A stretch of DNA of 64,000 nucleotides from Streptomyces achromogenes (GTDB lineage Bacteria; Actinomycetota; Actinomycetes; Streptomycetales; Streptomycetaceae), in contig NZ_JAUSYH010000001.1 of the NCBI RefSeq assembly GCF_030816715.1, positions 4,774,001-4,838,000 of the forward strand, written 5' to 3'. Positions 47,574 through 56,207 of this stretch are shown here, piece after piece. Both the position numbers and the translations under genes were made by a program. The stretch's first letter is position 1, and every line of letters begins with the position of its first letter. The notes below the pieces were generated by a model. That model did not search any database, was not told the origin of the DNA, and saw only the letters and a program-made list of their open reading frames with translations.

Positions 47574-49004
47574 TCAGGATCCGGCGGTCTCGGGCAGCTC
47601 CGGCCGGTCGGCCGCGAGGCGCTGTCCGATGTCGCGCAGGCCCGTGAGGTCGTGCACGTCGCCAGGGAGTGCGGCCACTTCGGCCACCGCCACCTCGGGG
47701 TGGAGCGCGGTGAAGCGGTCCCGCGTGCGTTGTTCGCGGGAGAGCAGGTGCATGCGTTCCGCATGCAGTCTGAGCAGGCCCGCGGTGAGGTCGTCCACGG
47801 TCCGGTCCGCGCGGTCCACGTCCGTGTCCGCGCCGGTGTGCGCGTCAGGGATCGCCGTCCGGTCCGTCCCGGTGGCCCCGGGGTGGTCCGTGCGCGCGTC
47901 CGAGTCCGTGGTCCGGGCCGCGTCGGTGGGGGCGTCGCGCTCCGGATCGGGTGCGGAGGATGCTGAACTGCCGTAGGAGTCGGGAGAGTTACGAACTCCA
48001 GCTTTCCCGCCGTCCTGATCCACAATGCCGGACTCTTCAAGATTTTCCGCAGCGCCGAGCGCCCGCTCGGCGGACAACTGGGCAGCACCGCTGCCGTGGA
48101 CCCGGTTGAGCACCAGACCGGCCAGCGGCATGTTCTCGGCGGCCAGCCGCTCCACGAAGTACGCGGCCTCCCGCAGCGCGTCCCGCTCGGGAGCCGCCAC
48201 CACCAGGAACGCCGTGCCGGGCGCCTGGAGCAGCTTGTACGTGGCGTCCGCGCGCGTGCGGAAGCCGCCGAACATCGAGTCCATCGCCGCGACGAACGTC
48301 TGCACGTCCTTCAGCAACTGGCCGCCGAGCAGCTTGCCGAGCGCGCCGGTCATCATCGACATCCCGACGTTCAGGAACTTCATCCCCGCGCGGCCGCCGA
48401 CCTTCGCCGGCGCGAGCAGGACGCGGATCAGCTTGCCGTCCAGGAACGAGCCGAGGCGCTTCGGCGCGTCCAGGAAGTCCAGCGCCGAGCGGGACGGCGG
48501 GGTGTCGACGATGATCAGGTCCCACTCGTCCCGGGCCCGCAGCTGGCCCAGTTTCTCCATCGCCATGTACTCCTGCGTGCCCGCGAAGCCCGCCGAGAGC
48601 GACTGGTAGAACGGGTTGCCCAGGATCGCTGCGGCCCGGTCGCCGTCCGCGTGCGCTTCGACGATCTCGTCGAAGGTGCGCTTCATGTCGAGCATCATCG
48701 CGTGCAACTCGCCCTCGCCTTCCACGCCCTTGACGCGGCGGGGGGTGTTGTCGAGCGAGTCGATGCCCATGGACTGGGCGAGCCGCCGCGCCGGGTCGAT
48801 GGTGAGGACGACCACCTTGCGGCCGCGCTCGGCCGCCCTGAGCCCCAGAGCGGCCGCGGTGGTCGTCTTGCCGACGCCGCCCGAGCCGCAGCAGACCACG
48901 ATGCGCGTCGCCGGGTCGTCGAGCAGCGGATCGAGGTCGAGTACGGGCGCGGGGGTGAGACGGCGACGGGTGGTCCCCTCGTCGTGAGTCCGGTCCGCGC
49001 TCAT
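47574..49004 (-). CDS. ArsA-like anion-transport ATPase (second of pair)
   Basis: This 476-residue soluble protein has a deviant Walker A GSGGVGKTTTAAALGL (about 40-55), a switch region VVVLTIDPARRLAQSMG, and Walker B-like WDLIIVDTPPSRSALDFLDAP, as in ArsA/Get3 ATPases. A low-complexity Asp/Thr/Ala-rich insert of about 90 residues lies near the C-terminus, then a final helical segment. There is no tandem ATPase duplication and no arsenic-binding cysteine triad, so arsenite transport is unlikely. It is coupled (ATGA) to a second ArsA-like gene, and the two may act as a heterodimer. Confidence 0.88.
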   Translation of the reverse strand: MSADRTHDEGTTRRRLTPAPVLDLDPLLDDPATRIVVCCGSGGVGKTTTAAALGLRAAERGRKVVVLTIDPARRLAQSMGIDSLDNTPRRVKGVEGEGELHAMMLDMKRTFDEIVEAHADGDRAAAILGNPFYQSLSAGFAGTQEYMAMEKLGQLRARDEWDLIIVDTPPSRSALDFLDAPKRLGSFLDGKLIRVLLAPAKVGGRAGMKFLNVGMSMMTGALGKLLGGQLLKDVQTFVAAMDSMFGGFRTRADATYKLLQAPGTAFLVVAAPERDALREAAYFVERLAAENMPLAGLVLNRVHGSGAAQLSAERALGAAENLEESGIVDQDGGKAGVRNSPDSYGSSASSAPDPERDAPTDAARTTDSDARTDHPGATGTDRTAIPDAHTGADTDVDRADRTVDDLTAGLLRLHAERMHLLSREQRTRDRFTALHPEVAVAEVAALPGDVHDLTGLRDIGQRLAADRPELPETAGS

Positions 49005-49978
49005 GCGATCCCCTGCTTCCGCAGTTCGTTGGCGAGCTGGTAGAGGCCCGCGAGGTCCATGCCCTCGGCGAGCAAGGGCAGTTCGTGCAGCGGCAGATCC
49101 AGCTCGCCGAGGACCGCGCGCTGCTCGCGCTCCAGGGCGTACCGCTCGGCGTACTCCTCGGCCTGCCGCAGGAGCGGCTCCACCAGCCGTTCGGCGTGCC
49201 CGCCGCGCCGTGCCCCGCCGAGCCCGGCGGCGGACAACGACCGGGCGACCGAAGAACGCGTCACGGTCCGTGCGAGTTCCAGACCGTCCTCGTCCAGCAC
49301 CTCCGGCCGCACCATGTTGACGATGATCCGCCCCACCGGCAGTTTCGCCGCCCGCAGCTCGGCGATGCCGTCCGCGGTCTCCTGGACGGGCATCTCCTCC
49401 AGCAGCGTGACCAGGTGCACGGCGGTCTGCTCCGACTTCAGGACCCTCATCACGGCCTGCGCCTGATTGTGTATCGGGCCGATCCTGGCCAGCCCGGCGA
49501 CTTCGTCGTTGACGTTCAGGAAGCGGGTGACGCGACCGGTGGGCGGGGCGTCCATGACGACGTGGTCGTACACGAACCGTCCGCTCTTGTCCTTGCGCCG
49601 TACCGCCTCGCACGCCTTGCCGGTGAGGAGCACGTCCCTCAGGCCTGGCGCGATGGTGGTGGCGAAGTCGATCGCGCCCAGCTTCTTGAGGGCCCGCCCG
49701 GCGCCTCCCAGCTTGTAGAACATCTGGAGGTAGTCCAGAAGGGCCAGTTCGGGGTCTATGGCGAGGGCGTAGACCTCACCGCCCCCCGAGGCGACCGCGA
49801 TCTTGCGTTCCTCATAGGGCAACGCCTGTGTCTCGAAGAGCTGTGCGATGCCCTGCCGGCCCTCCACCTCGACGAGAAGCGTCCGCTTCCCTGCCGTGGC
49901 GAGGGCCAGCGCGAGGGCCGCGGCGACCGTCGTCTTACCGGTCCCGCCCTTGCCGCTGACGACCTGGAGCCTGCTCAC
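49001..49978 (-). CDS. ArsA-like anion-transport ATPase (first of pair)
   Basis: This 325-residue ATPase begins VSRLQVVSGKGGTGKTTVAAALALALA, the deviant Walker A with the signature lysine. VEVEGRQGIAQLF follows, then YDHVVMDAPPTGRVTRFLN. It resembles Get3/ArsA and MinD relatives but lacks a second ATPase half. The GTG start at 49978 puts the P-loop at residues 8-17, as usual, so the 24 upstream codons are excluded. It is the first gene of a pair; the second overlaps by 4 bases. I recall the pair as conserved next to wblA in Streptomyces and implicated in development, but details are from memory. Confidence 0.9.
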   Translation of the reverse strand: MSRLQVVSGKGGTGKTTVAAALALALATAGKRTLLVEVEGRQGIAQLFETQALPYEERKIAVASGGGEVYALAIDPELALLDYLQMFYKLGGAGRALKKLGAIDFATTIAPGLRDVLLTGKACEAVRRKDKSGRFVYDHVVMDAPPTGRVTRFLNVNDEVAGLARIGPIHNQAQAVMRVLKSEQTAVHLVTLLEEMPVQETADGIAELRAAKLPVGRIIVNMVRPEVLDEDGLELARTVTRSSVARSLSAAGLGGARRGGHAERLVEPLLRQAEEYAERYALEREQRAVLGELDLPLHELPLLAEGMDLAGLYQLANELRKQGIA

Positions 49979-50082
49979 GTCTTCGAGCGTAACCAGTCGG
50001 CGCCCGAGGCAGTCGGGAGGCTGTGGACAACGGGGGCGGCAATCGGCCACATGGCCTGTGAAACAGGGCTCCGGGCATCAGC

Positions 50083-50092
50083 GGATACAGTC
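50083..50092 (+). promoter_or_regulatory. -10 element for leaderless DUF4177 transcript
   Basis: GGATACAGTC contains TACAGT centred about ten bases before the ATG at 50099. There is no ribosome binding site between them, so transcription probably starts at or near the start codon. Confidence 0.5.
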
Positions 50093-50098
50093 GCCCCC

Positions 50099-50257
50099 AT
50101 GACCAAGTGGGAATACGCAACTGTGCCGCTGCTCGTCCACGCCACGAAGCAGATTCTGGACACCTGGGGCGAGGACGGCTGGGAACTCGTCCAGGTCGTG
50201 CCCGGCCCGAACAACCCGGAGCAGCTCGTCGCCTACCTGAAGCGGGCGAAGGCGTGA
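50099..50257 (+). CDS. DUF4177 small protein (52 aa)
   Basis: MTKWEYATVPLLVHATKQIL ... NWGEDGWELV-like residues identify a DUF4177 protein. These are very small beta-alpha-beta proteins with the WEY and DGWELV motifs. Function is unknown. It starts eight bases after a good -10 element and lacks a Shine-Dalgarno sequence, so it is likely translated from a leaderless message. Its stop overlaps the RidA-like gene (GTGA). Confidence 0.85.
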   Translation: MTKWEYATVPLLVHATKQILDTWGEDGWELVQVVPGPNNPEQLVAYLKRAKA

Positions 50258-50718
50258 GCGCGGTCGAGGCGAGGCTCGCCGAGCTGGGCCTGAAGCTGCC
50301 GGCGGTCGTGCCGCCCCTCGCGGCCTACCAGCCCGCGGTGCAGTCCGGCCCGTACGTGTACACCGCCGGCCAGCTGCCCATGGTCGACGGCAAGCTGCCC
50401 GTCACCGGCAAGGTCGGCGCCGAGGTCACCCCCGAGGAGGCCAAGGAGCTGGCCCGCACCTGCGCGCTGAACGCCCTGGCCGCCGTAAAGTCGGTCACGG
50501 GTGACCTGGACCGCGTCGCGCGCGTGGTGAAGGTCGTCGGCTTCGTGGCCTCGGCCTCGGACTTCACCGGCCAGCCCGCCGTGCTCAACGGCGCGAGCGA
50601 GCTGCTGGGCGAGGTCTTCGGCGACAAGGGCGTGCACGCGCGCAGCGCGGTGGGCGTCGCGGTGCTGCCGCTGGACGCGCCGGTCGAGGTCGAGATCCAG
50701 GTGGAGCTCGCTCCTTAG
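50254..50718 (+). CDS. RidA family protein
   Basis: The 154-residue protein has the RidA (YjgF/YER057c/UK114) fold with PAVQSGPYVYTAGQLPMVDGKLPVTGKVG, ALNALAAVKSV and the late VHARSAVGVAVLPLDAPVEVEIQVEL. The last of these carries the catalytic Arg of the imine deaminase site. It removes reactive enamine/imine intermediates, such as those from serine and threonine dehydratases. It starts with GTG in the DUF4177 stop and is probably the main product of the operon. Confidence 0.92.
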   Translation: MSAVEARLAELGLKLPAVVPPLAAYQPAVQSGPYVYTAGQLPMVDGKLPVTGKVGAEVTPEEAKELARTCALNALAAVKSVTGDLDRVARVVKVVGFVASASDFTGQPAVLNGASELLGEVFGDKGVHARSAVGVAVLPLDAPVEVEIQVELAP

Positions 50719-50890
50719 GGCCTGCCCCGGCTGTCCGCCTGTCCGCCTGCTCCGCCTGTCCGCCTGCCGCGCCGGTCTGCCTGTCCGCCCGTGTCGCGGC
50801 ACCGGGCAGGCGTCCCGTCGGAGCGCGTCGGAGCACGCTGACCTCGGGGAGCTCTCGAACATTCGCGCACCACGGGATAGCCTCGCGCCC

Positions 50891-51769
50891 ATGGCGAATG
50901 GGCAGTGGTTTCCCCCGGACTGGCCGGAACGCATCCGCGCGCTGGCGGACGGCGACCTCACTCCGGTCGTCCCGAAACGCGCGGCCACCGTCATGCTCCT
51001 GAAGGACACCGACGCCGGCCCCGTGGTGCACATGCTGCGCCGACGCGCCTCCATGGCCTTCGCCGGAGGCGCGTACGCCTATCCCGGTGGCGGTGTCGAC
51101 CCCCGCGACGACGACCGCCTCGTGCGCTGGGCGGGCCCCACGCGCTCGTGGTGGGCCGAACGGCTGGGAGTCGACGAGACGGGAGCGCAGGCGATCGTCT
51201 GCGCGGCCGTGCGCGAGACCTATGAGGAGGCCGGCGTCCTGCTCGCGGGGCCGACGTCCGACTCGGTCGTCGGCGACATCACGGGCGCCGACTGGGAGAC
51301 GGACCGGGCCGCGGTGGCCGCCCGTGAGCTGTCCTTCGCCGAGTTCCTCGACCGCCGCGGCCTCGTCCTGCGGTCGGACCTGCTGGGCGCCTGGACGCGC
51401 TGGATCACCCCGGAGTTCGAGCCCCGCCGCTACGACACCTGGTTCTTCGTGGCCGCGCTGCCGGAGGGGCAGCGCACCCGCAACGCGTCCACGGAGGCCG
51501 ACCGCACGGTGTGGATCCGCCCGGCGGACGCCGCGGCCTCCTACGACAAGGGCGAGCTGCTGATGATGCCGCCCACCATCGCCACCCTGCGCCGGCTCAC
51601 GCCCTACGCCACGGCGGCGGAAGCGCTCGCCGCCGCCCCGGACCTCGACCTCACCCCCGTCCTGGCGCAGGCCCGGCTGGTGGAGGGCGAGGTCGTGCTC
51701 TCCTGGCCCGGGCACGACGAGTTCACCAAGCGGATCGGCGCCGAGGCCACGGGGAGGGGGCCCGCATGA
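50891..51769 (+). CDS. NUDIX hydrolase (NUDT19-like)
   Basis: This 292-residue protein has an N-terminal NUDIX fold with RRASMAFAGGAYAYPGGGVD and a NUDIX box CAAVRETYEEAGVLL that is split from the glycine by a long insertion, a trait of the NUDT19 group. A helical C-terminal extension follows. NUDT19 relatives hydrolyse CoA and acyl-CoA. The ATG follows a run free of good ribosome sites (CCTCGCGCCC). The stop overlaps the start of a short low-complexity frame (ATGA). Confidence 0.88.
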   Translation: MANGQWFPPDWPERIRALADGDLTPVVPKRAATVMLLKDTDAGPVVHMLRRRASMAFAGGAYAYPGGGVDPRDDDRLVRWAGPTRSWWAERLGVDETGAQAIVCAAVRETYEEAGVLLAGPTSDSVVGDITGADWETDRAAVAARELSFAEFLDRRGLVLRSDLLGAWTRWITPEFEPRRYDTWFFVAALPEGQRTRNASTEADRTVWIRPADAAASYDKGELLMMPPTIATLRRLTPYATAAEALAAAPDLDLTPVLAQARLVEGEVVLSWPGHDEFTKRIGAEATGRGPA

Positions 51770-52038
51770 CGGCCCTCCGCACGGTCCCGCGCCCGGTCGT
51801 CCGTGCGACGGACGTCGCCGCGGCGGTCGTCCCCGCCACGGTCGCCCGCATGACGGTCGCCCGCACGGCGTTCGCCCCCACGGCGGCCGTCCGCACGACG
51901 GGCACGCGCATCACGGGCACGCGCGCGTCGTGCGGCCGGCCGCACGGGACGGGCATCCGCCGGCCGCACGGGAGCGTCCCGGCCGGAGACCGCCACGGCG
52001 GCTTTGCACCCGGCGCCATGGAAGGGGTCCCGGCATGA
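51766..52038 (+). CDS. possible small low-complexity protein, coupled on both sides
   Basis: A 90-codon frame starts in the stop of the NUDIX gene (ATGA) and ends in the start of the metallo-beta-lactamase gene (ATGA). The product (MTALRTVPRPVVRATDVAAA...) is rich in Ala, Arg and Thr with degenerate VARMTVAR/VRTTGTRITGTR repeats and no recognisable domain. Overlap at both ends favours translation in the operon, while the composition favours a repeat expansion between two genes. I leave it as uncertain. Confidence 0.4.
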   Translation: MTALRTVPRPVVRATDVAAAVVPATVARMTVARTAFAPTAAVRTTGTRITGTRASCGRPHGTGIRRPHGSVPAGDRHGGFAPGAMEGVPA

Positions 52039-52865
52039 CCGACGCAGCCGCCCTCCCCGGCCGGCCCCGCGGTGGAGCCCTCTCGGGCCCGGCCACCGCG
52101 CGCGCGGTCAACGTCCTCGCCCCGAACGCGTCCGCCATGACCCTGGACGGCACGAACACCTGGATCGTCTCCGAGCCCGACTCCGACCTGGCGGTCGTGA
52201 TCGACCCGGGCCCGCTGGACGACGGCCATCTGCGCGCGGTCGTGGACACCGCCGAGCGGGCCGGCAAACGCGTCGCGCTGACCCTGTTGACGCACGGCCA
52301 CCCCGACCACGCCGAGGGCGCCGCCCGCTTCGCCGGCCTGACCGGCACGAAGGTGCGGGCCCTGGACCCGGCGCTGCGGCTGGGCGAGGAGGGCCTGGGC
52401 GCCGGGGACGTGATCGCCGTGGGCGGTCTGGAGCTGCGGGTCGTCCCGACGCCCGGCCACACCGCCGACTCCCTGTGCTTCCATCTCCCGGCCGACCGGG
52501 CCGTCCTGACCGGCGACACCATCCTGGGCCGGGGCACGACCGTCGTGGCGCACCCCGACGGCCGCCTGGGCGACTATCTGGACTCCCTGCGGCGGTTGCG
52601 GTCCCTCACGGTCGACGACGGCGTCCACACGGTCCTGCCCGGCCACGGCCCGGTCCTGGAGGACGCCCAGGGCGCCGTCGAGTTCTACCTCGCCCATCGC
52701 GCCCACCGCCTCGCCCAGGTCGAGACCGCGGTCGAGAACGGCCGCAGCAGCCCCACCGAGGTCGTCGCCCACGTGTACGCCGACGTCGACCGCTCCCTGT
52801 GGCCGGCGGCGGAGCTGTCGGTACGGGCCCAGCTGGAGTACCTGACGGAGCACGGCCTCATCTGA
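52035..52865 (+). CDS. metallo-beta-lactamase-fold hydrolase (LACTB2-like)
   Basis: The 276-residue enzyme has the metal site THGHPDHAEG, the distal GDTILGRGTTVV aspartate region, and PGHTADSL and LPGHGPVLED histidines, in the order of the LACTB2/hydroxyacylglutathione-like group. A helical C-terminal part (about 220-276) matches LACTB2, which includes endoribonucleases. No signal peptide is present, so it is not a resistance beta-lactamase. The ATG at 52035 overlaps the preceding frame. Confidence 0.9.
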   Translation: MTDAAALPGRPRGGALSGPATARAVNVLAPNASAMTLDGTNTWIVSEPDSDLAVVIDPGPLDDGHLRAVVDTAERAGKRVALTLLTHGHPDHAEGAARFAGLTGTKVRALDPALRLGEEGLGAGDVIAVGGLELRVVPTPGHTADSLCFHLPADRAVLTGDTILGRGTTVVAHPDGRLGDYLDSLRRLRSLTVDDGVHTVLPGHGPVLEDAQGAVEFYLAHRAHRLAQVETAVENGRSSPTEVVAHVYADVDRSLWPAAELSVRAQLEYLTEHGLI

Positions 52866-53024
52866 CCCGCATCTGCACGGAACCGGTCGGCATCCGCACG
52901 GAACTGGTCGGCATGCGCAAGGCATCGGTCGCGCACCCGCGGGACGGATCCGGTCGGACCCTCAGCTCGGTCGCCCTGGTCAGGCTGCCCGGTCGCCCCG
53001 GTCAGGCCTGCGCGTCCGGCCGGA

Positions 53025-53843
53025 TCAGTCGGGTCTCGGGGCCTTCACGCCGTGCACGCGCGCGTACTCCCGCGCGAGCCAGGGGCCCAGGTCGTCGACG
53101 TAGGACGAGAGGACGGCACGGTCGCCCCGCGGCTCGTACCCGAGAACAGCCGCCGCCCGCAGCTGCTCCACGCGCCGCGGGTAGTAGGAGCCGAAGGCCT
53201 CCGCCATCTCGTGGAGATCGCTCGTCCAGCCGTTCCAGCGGGGCATGACGAGGGTGAAGGCGGTCCGTACGAGACGCCGGGACATGAACCGGACGAGAGA
53301 CCGCTGGGCCTCCTCGGAGTCGGCCGTGGCGACGCGCTCGCGCCAGCGCGGCAGGAGCAGGGCGAGGTCGCCGTTGGTCTCGCGCGCGAGGAGGGAGTCG
53401 GGGCGGTAGCGGGGGAGGTGCTCCGCCAGGTCCTCGCCGAGCAGGGGAGTGCACAGGCAGGCCACGAACCACCCCAGGTCGTGGGTCTCCAGGTCGCTCA
53501 GCACGCGCGCGCGACCGACCAGGAGCGTCCCGCCGCCGTCGATCTGCGGGAACTCACTGTCGAGAGTCCCGTCGAGCGCACCGGCCGCCGCCCGGTCCCG
53601 GGCGGTCGGCTCCTCGCGCAGCACGACGAGCAGGTCGAGGTCGCTTCGCCCCACGCGCGCGGTGCCGCGCGGGATCGATCCGTAGAGGTACGCGCTGTGC
53701 AGCCGTGCCGCGAAGAGGTCGGTGAGGCCGTCCCGGGCAGCCGCGACGACGGGCCGGAAGGCCGGCGGCACGCGCGCGAGGGAGCCTTCGCGTGCGATGT
53801 ACCCCTGGGCGTCGAGACCTCGGGAGGGAAGTGTTTCTGCCAT
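53025..53843 (-). CDS. nucleotidyltransferase-fold protein
   Basis: Residues 45-75 contain YLYGSIPRGTARVGRSDLDLLV, the GSxxxGxxxxSDLDL signature of the polymerase-beta nucleotidyltransferase fold with both catalytic aspartates. The remaining helical domain (about 110-272) includes RSLVRFMSRRLVRTAFTLVM and HEMAEAF, resembling the C-terminal half of AadA-type enzymes. Aminoglycoside modification is possible but not shown; it could also be a MNT-like partner or housekeeping enzyme. The start is ATG at 53843. It lies alone on the minus strand. Confidence 0.85.
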   Translation of the reverse strand: MAETLPSRGLDAQGYIAREGSLARVPPAFRPVVAAARDGLTDLFAARLHSAYLYGSIPRGTARVGRSDLDLLVVLREEPTARDRAAAGALDGTLDSEFPQIDGGGTLLVGRARVLSDLETHDLGWFVACLCTPLLGEDLAEHLPRYRPDSLLARETNGDLALLLPRWRERVATADSEEAQRSLVRFMSRRLVRTAFTLVMPRWNGWTSDLHEMAEAFGSYYPRRVEQLRAAAVLGYEPRGDRAVLSSYVDDLGPWLAREYARVHGVKAPRPD

Positions 53844-54106
53844 GGGGCCACTGTGCTGCGCGGGGAGCCCCTCGGCCGATCATTTTTCGGGCTCGGGCTC
53901 GGGCGCGCGGCGGTGGGGCGCAGGCGGGGCGCGCGGAGCAGCCCGCCTCCTCGGGAAGAACAGCCCGCCCCCGCCGGAGGACGAGGCGGCACGCCGAGGG
54001 GCGTCGGCAGCGGCGGGGAGGGCGGGGCGGGCCTGGGGGCGGGTGGGCCCCCAGGGACGGGCACGGCGACCGGTGACCGGCGTCCCGCTCCGGGCGCGGC
54101 CGGCGG

Positions 54107-54781
54107 CTAGCGCGAGCGCTTGGCCAGTCGCTCGACGTCCAGCAGGATGACGGCCCGTGCCTCAAGGCGCAGCCACCCACGCTGGGCGAAGTCCGCCAGG
54201 GCCTTGTTCACGGTCTCGCGCGAGGCGCCGACGAGCTGCGCCAGCTCCTCCTGCGTGAGGTCGTGGACGACGTGGATGCCTTCCTCGGACTGCACGCCGA
54301 AGCGGCGCGAGAGGTCCAGCAGGGCGCGGGCCACACGGCCGGGAACGTCCGAGAACACCAGGTCGGACATGGCGTCGTTGGTCTTGCGCAGGCGGCGGGC
54401 CACGGCGCGCAGCAGCGCGGTGGCCACCTCCGGGCGGGCGTTCAGCCAGGGCTGGAGGTCGCCGTGGCCGAGGCCGAGCAGCTTCACCTCGGTGAGGGCG
54501 GTGGCCGTCGCCGTCCGCGGGCCCGGGTCGAAGAGCGACAGCTCGCCGATGAGCTCGCTGGGTCCCACCACGGCCAGCATGTTCTCCCGGCCGTCCGGGG
54601 AGGTGCGGTGGAGCTTGACCTTGCCCTCGGTGACGACATAGAGCCGGTCGCCCGGATCGCCCTCGTGGAACAGGGAGTCGCCGCGGGCCAGGGTCACCTC
54701 GCTCATGGAGGCGCGCAGTTCCGCGGCCTGCTCGTCGTCGAGTGCCGCGAAGAGCGGGTTGCGCCGCAGAACGTCGTCCAC
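54107..54781 (-). CDS. crp: cAMP receptor-like regulator Crp
   Basis: The 224-residue protein starts VDDVLRRNPLFAALDDEQ and has a cyclic-nucleotide cassette GELSLFDPGPRTATATALT. A C-terminal winged helix (LTQEELAQLVGASRETVNKALADFAQRGWLRL) completes the Crp plan. It matches S. coelicolor Crp as I remember it; that protein controls germination, growth and antibiotic precursors. The GTG at 54781 has AAGGAGAG upstream and excludes a 39-residue extension. A GTG(N)6GNCAC site lies in its own promoter. It is divergent from nth, an arrangement usual in actinomycetes. Confidence 0.95.
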   Translation of the reverse strand: MDDVLRRNPLFAALDDEQAAELRASMSEVTLARGDSLFHEGDPGDRLYVVTEGKVKLHRTSPDGRENMLAVVGPSELIGELSLFDPGPRTATATALTEVKLLGLGHGDLQPWLNARPEVATALLRAVARRLRKTNDAMSDLVFSDVPGRVARALLDLSRRFGVQSEEGIHVVHDLTQEELAQLVGASRETVNKALADFAQRGWLRLEARAVILLDVERLAKRSR

Positions 54782-54869
54782 GAGTTCTCTCCTTGTCGAC
54801 CTGCTCGGGGGATCTTGCTCCCCGTGTACCAGGGGACCGTGTTCCCCACTCTGCCGGAAGGTCCAAACA

Positions 54870-54883
54870 GTGTGATCTGTCAC
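54870..54883. promoter_or_regulatory. candidate Crp binding site in the crp promoter
   Basis: GTGTGATCTGTCAC matches the GTG(N)6GNCAC consensus described for Streptomyces Crp and also reads as the dyad TGTGA-TCTG-TCACA. It is 89 bases upstream of the crp start and points to autoregulation; it could also affect the divergent nth. Confidence 0.6.
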
Positions 54884-55109
54884 AAGGATGCCGCACACAT
54901 GTCCTGAGGTAAGCGGCAGGGGTCCAATTGGGGGCTGATCTTCAGGGTCCGGGGCGGATGTCGGTCCCGGGCTTTAGGCTGGCCGAGTGTCCAAAACGCC
55001 GGTGAGAGCACAGGCCTAGGGGGCTGGGCGGGTGGTTGTACGTCGCGTTTCCGCTGTGGGCGAACAGAACTCTGGTGGTGGTAGGAAAACGGCAAAGGTG
55101 GCAAACGAG

Positions 55110-56207
55110 ATGCCTGGTGAGAAAGCCGTGGAAACGACCGGCGGAGCAGCCGCCGAGAAGGCTCCGGAGCAGCAGAGCGGCAGCGGGAGCGCCGCGGACG
55201 GGGCCGCTCCGGCGAAGAAGGCGGCGGCCCGGAAACCGCCGGTGAAGAGGTCCCCGGCCAAGGGAACCGCCGCCGGTGAGGCCCCGGCCAAGAAGGCTTC
55301 AGCCAGGAAAGCTCCGGCCAAGAAGGCACCGGCCAAGAAGGCACCGGCCAAGAAGGCACCGGCGAAGAAGGCACCGGCCGAGCGGGTTGCCGCCGGGAAG
55401 GCCGCCACGGCCGCGAAGGCCGTCGTCAGGAAGCCCCAGTCCCGCACCGCCCTCGTCCGCCGTGCCCGCCGTATCGACCGCGAGCTCGCGGAGATCTACC
55501 CCTACGCGCACCCCGAGCTGGACTTCGTCGATCCCTTCCAGCTGATCGTCGCCACGGTCCTGTCCGCGCAGACCACCGACCTCCGGGTGAACCAGACGAC
55601 TCCCGGTCTCTTCGCCAAGTACCCCACCCCGGAGGACCTGGCCGCCGCCGACCCGGAGGAGGTGGAGGAGATCCTCCGCCCCACCGGTTTCTTCCGCGCC
55701 AAGACCAAGTCGGTGATAGGCCTCTCCAAGGCCCTCGTGGAGGAGTTCGGCGGCGAGGTCCCCGGCCGGCTCGAGGACCTGGTGAAACTGCCCGGCGTCG
55801 GCCGCAAGACCGCCTTCGTGGTGTTGGGCAACGCGTTCGGCAGGCCCGGGATCACCGTGGACACGCACTTCCAGCGGCTCGTACGGCGCTGGCAGTGGAC
55901 CGAGCAGACGGAGCCCGACAAGATCGAGGCCGAGATAGCGACGCTGTTCCCCAAGAGCGAGTGGACGATGCTCTCGCACCACGTGATCTTCCACGGCCGC
56001 CGCATCTGTCACGCCCGCAAGCCCGCCTGCGGCGCCTGCCCCCTCGCCCCCCTCTGCCCGGCGTACGGAGAGGGGGAGACGGACCCGGAGAAGGCGAAGA
56101 AGCTCCTGAAGTACGAGAAGGGCGGTTTCCCCGGCCAGCGTCTGAACCCGCCCCAGTCCTACCTGGACGCGGGCGGCAGGCCGGCCCCGCCGCTGGGGGC
56201 CGGATGA
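55110..56207 (+). CDS. nth: endonuclease III with histone-like basic tail
   Basis: The 365-residue protein has an Ala/Lys/Pro-rich tail of about 110 residues with APAKK repeats, followed by a complete endonuclease III. Visible features are the helix-hairpin-helix LPGVGRKTA with the catalytic Lys, the catalytic Asp in VDTHFQRL, and the [4Fe-4S] motif CX6CX2CX5C in CHARKPACGACPLAPLC. It removes oxidised pyrimidines. Bacterial endonuclease III is usually near 210 residues, so the tail is a large addition. I chose ATG 55110: codons between a GTG at 55032 and this ATG have poor third-position GC (13 of 26). Confidence 0.9.
   Translation: MPGEKAVETTGGAAAEKAPEQQSGSGSAADGAAPAKKAAARKPPVKRSPAKGTAAGEAPAKKASARKAPAKKAPAKKAPAKKAPAKKAPAERVAAGKAATAAKAVVRKPQSRTALVRRARRIDRELAEIYPYAHPELDFVDPFQLIVATVLSAQTTDLRVNQTTPGLFAKYPTPEDLAAADPEEVEEILRPTGFFRAKTKSVIGLSKALVEEFGGEVPGRLEDLVKLPGVGRKTAFVVLGNAFGRPGITVDTHFQRLVRRWQWTEQTEPDKIEAEIATLFPKSEWTMLSHHVIFHGRRICHARKPACGACPLAPLCPAYGEGETDPEKAKKLLKYEKGGFPGQRLNPPQSYLDAGGRPAPPLGAG
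55317..55376 (+). repeat. four 15-bp in-frame repeats in nth
   Basis: GCCAAGAAGGCACCG is repeated four times, the last copy with one change, encoding AKKAP in the basic tail of endonuclease III. Copy number is likely to differ between strains. Confidence 0.85.

Noticed and set aside
47574..49978. ArsA-like pair as an arsenic resistance operon
   Set aside because: Neither protein has the tandem ATPase halves or cysteine triad of ArsA, and no arsB, arsC or arsR is present.
55032..55109. GTG at 55032 as the start of endonuclease III
   Set aside because: It has a well-spaced AGGGGG site, but about half of the following 26 codons end in A or T, unlike coding DNA here, so ATG 55110 is preferred.
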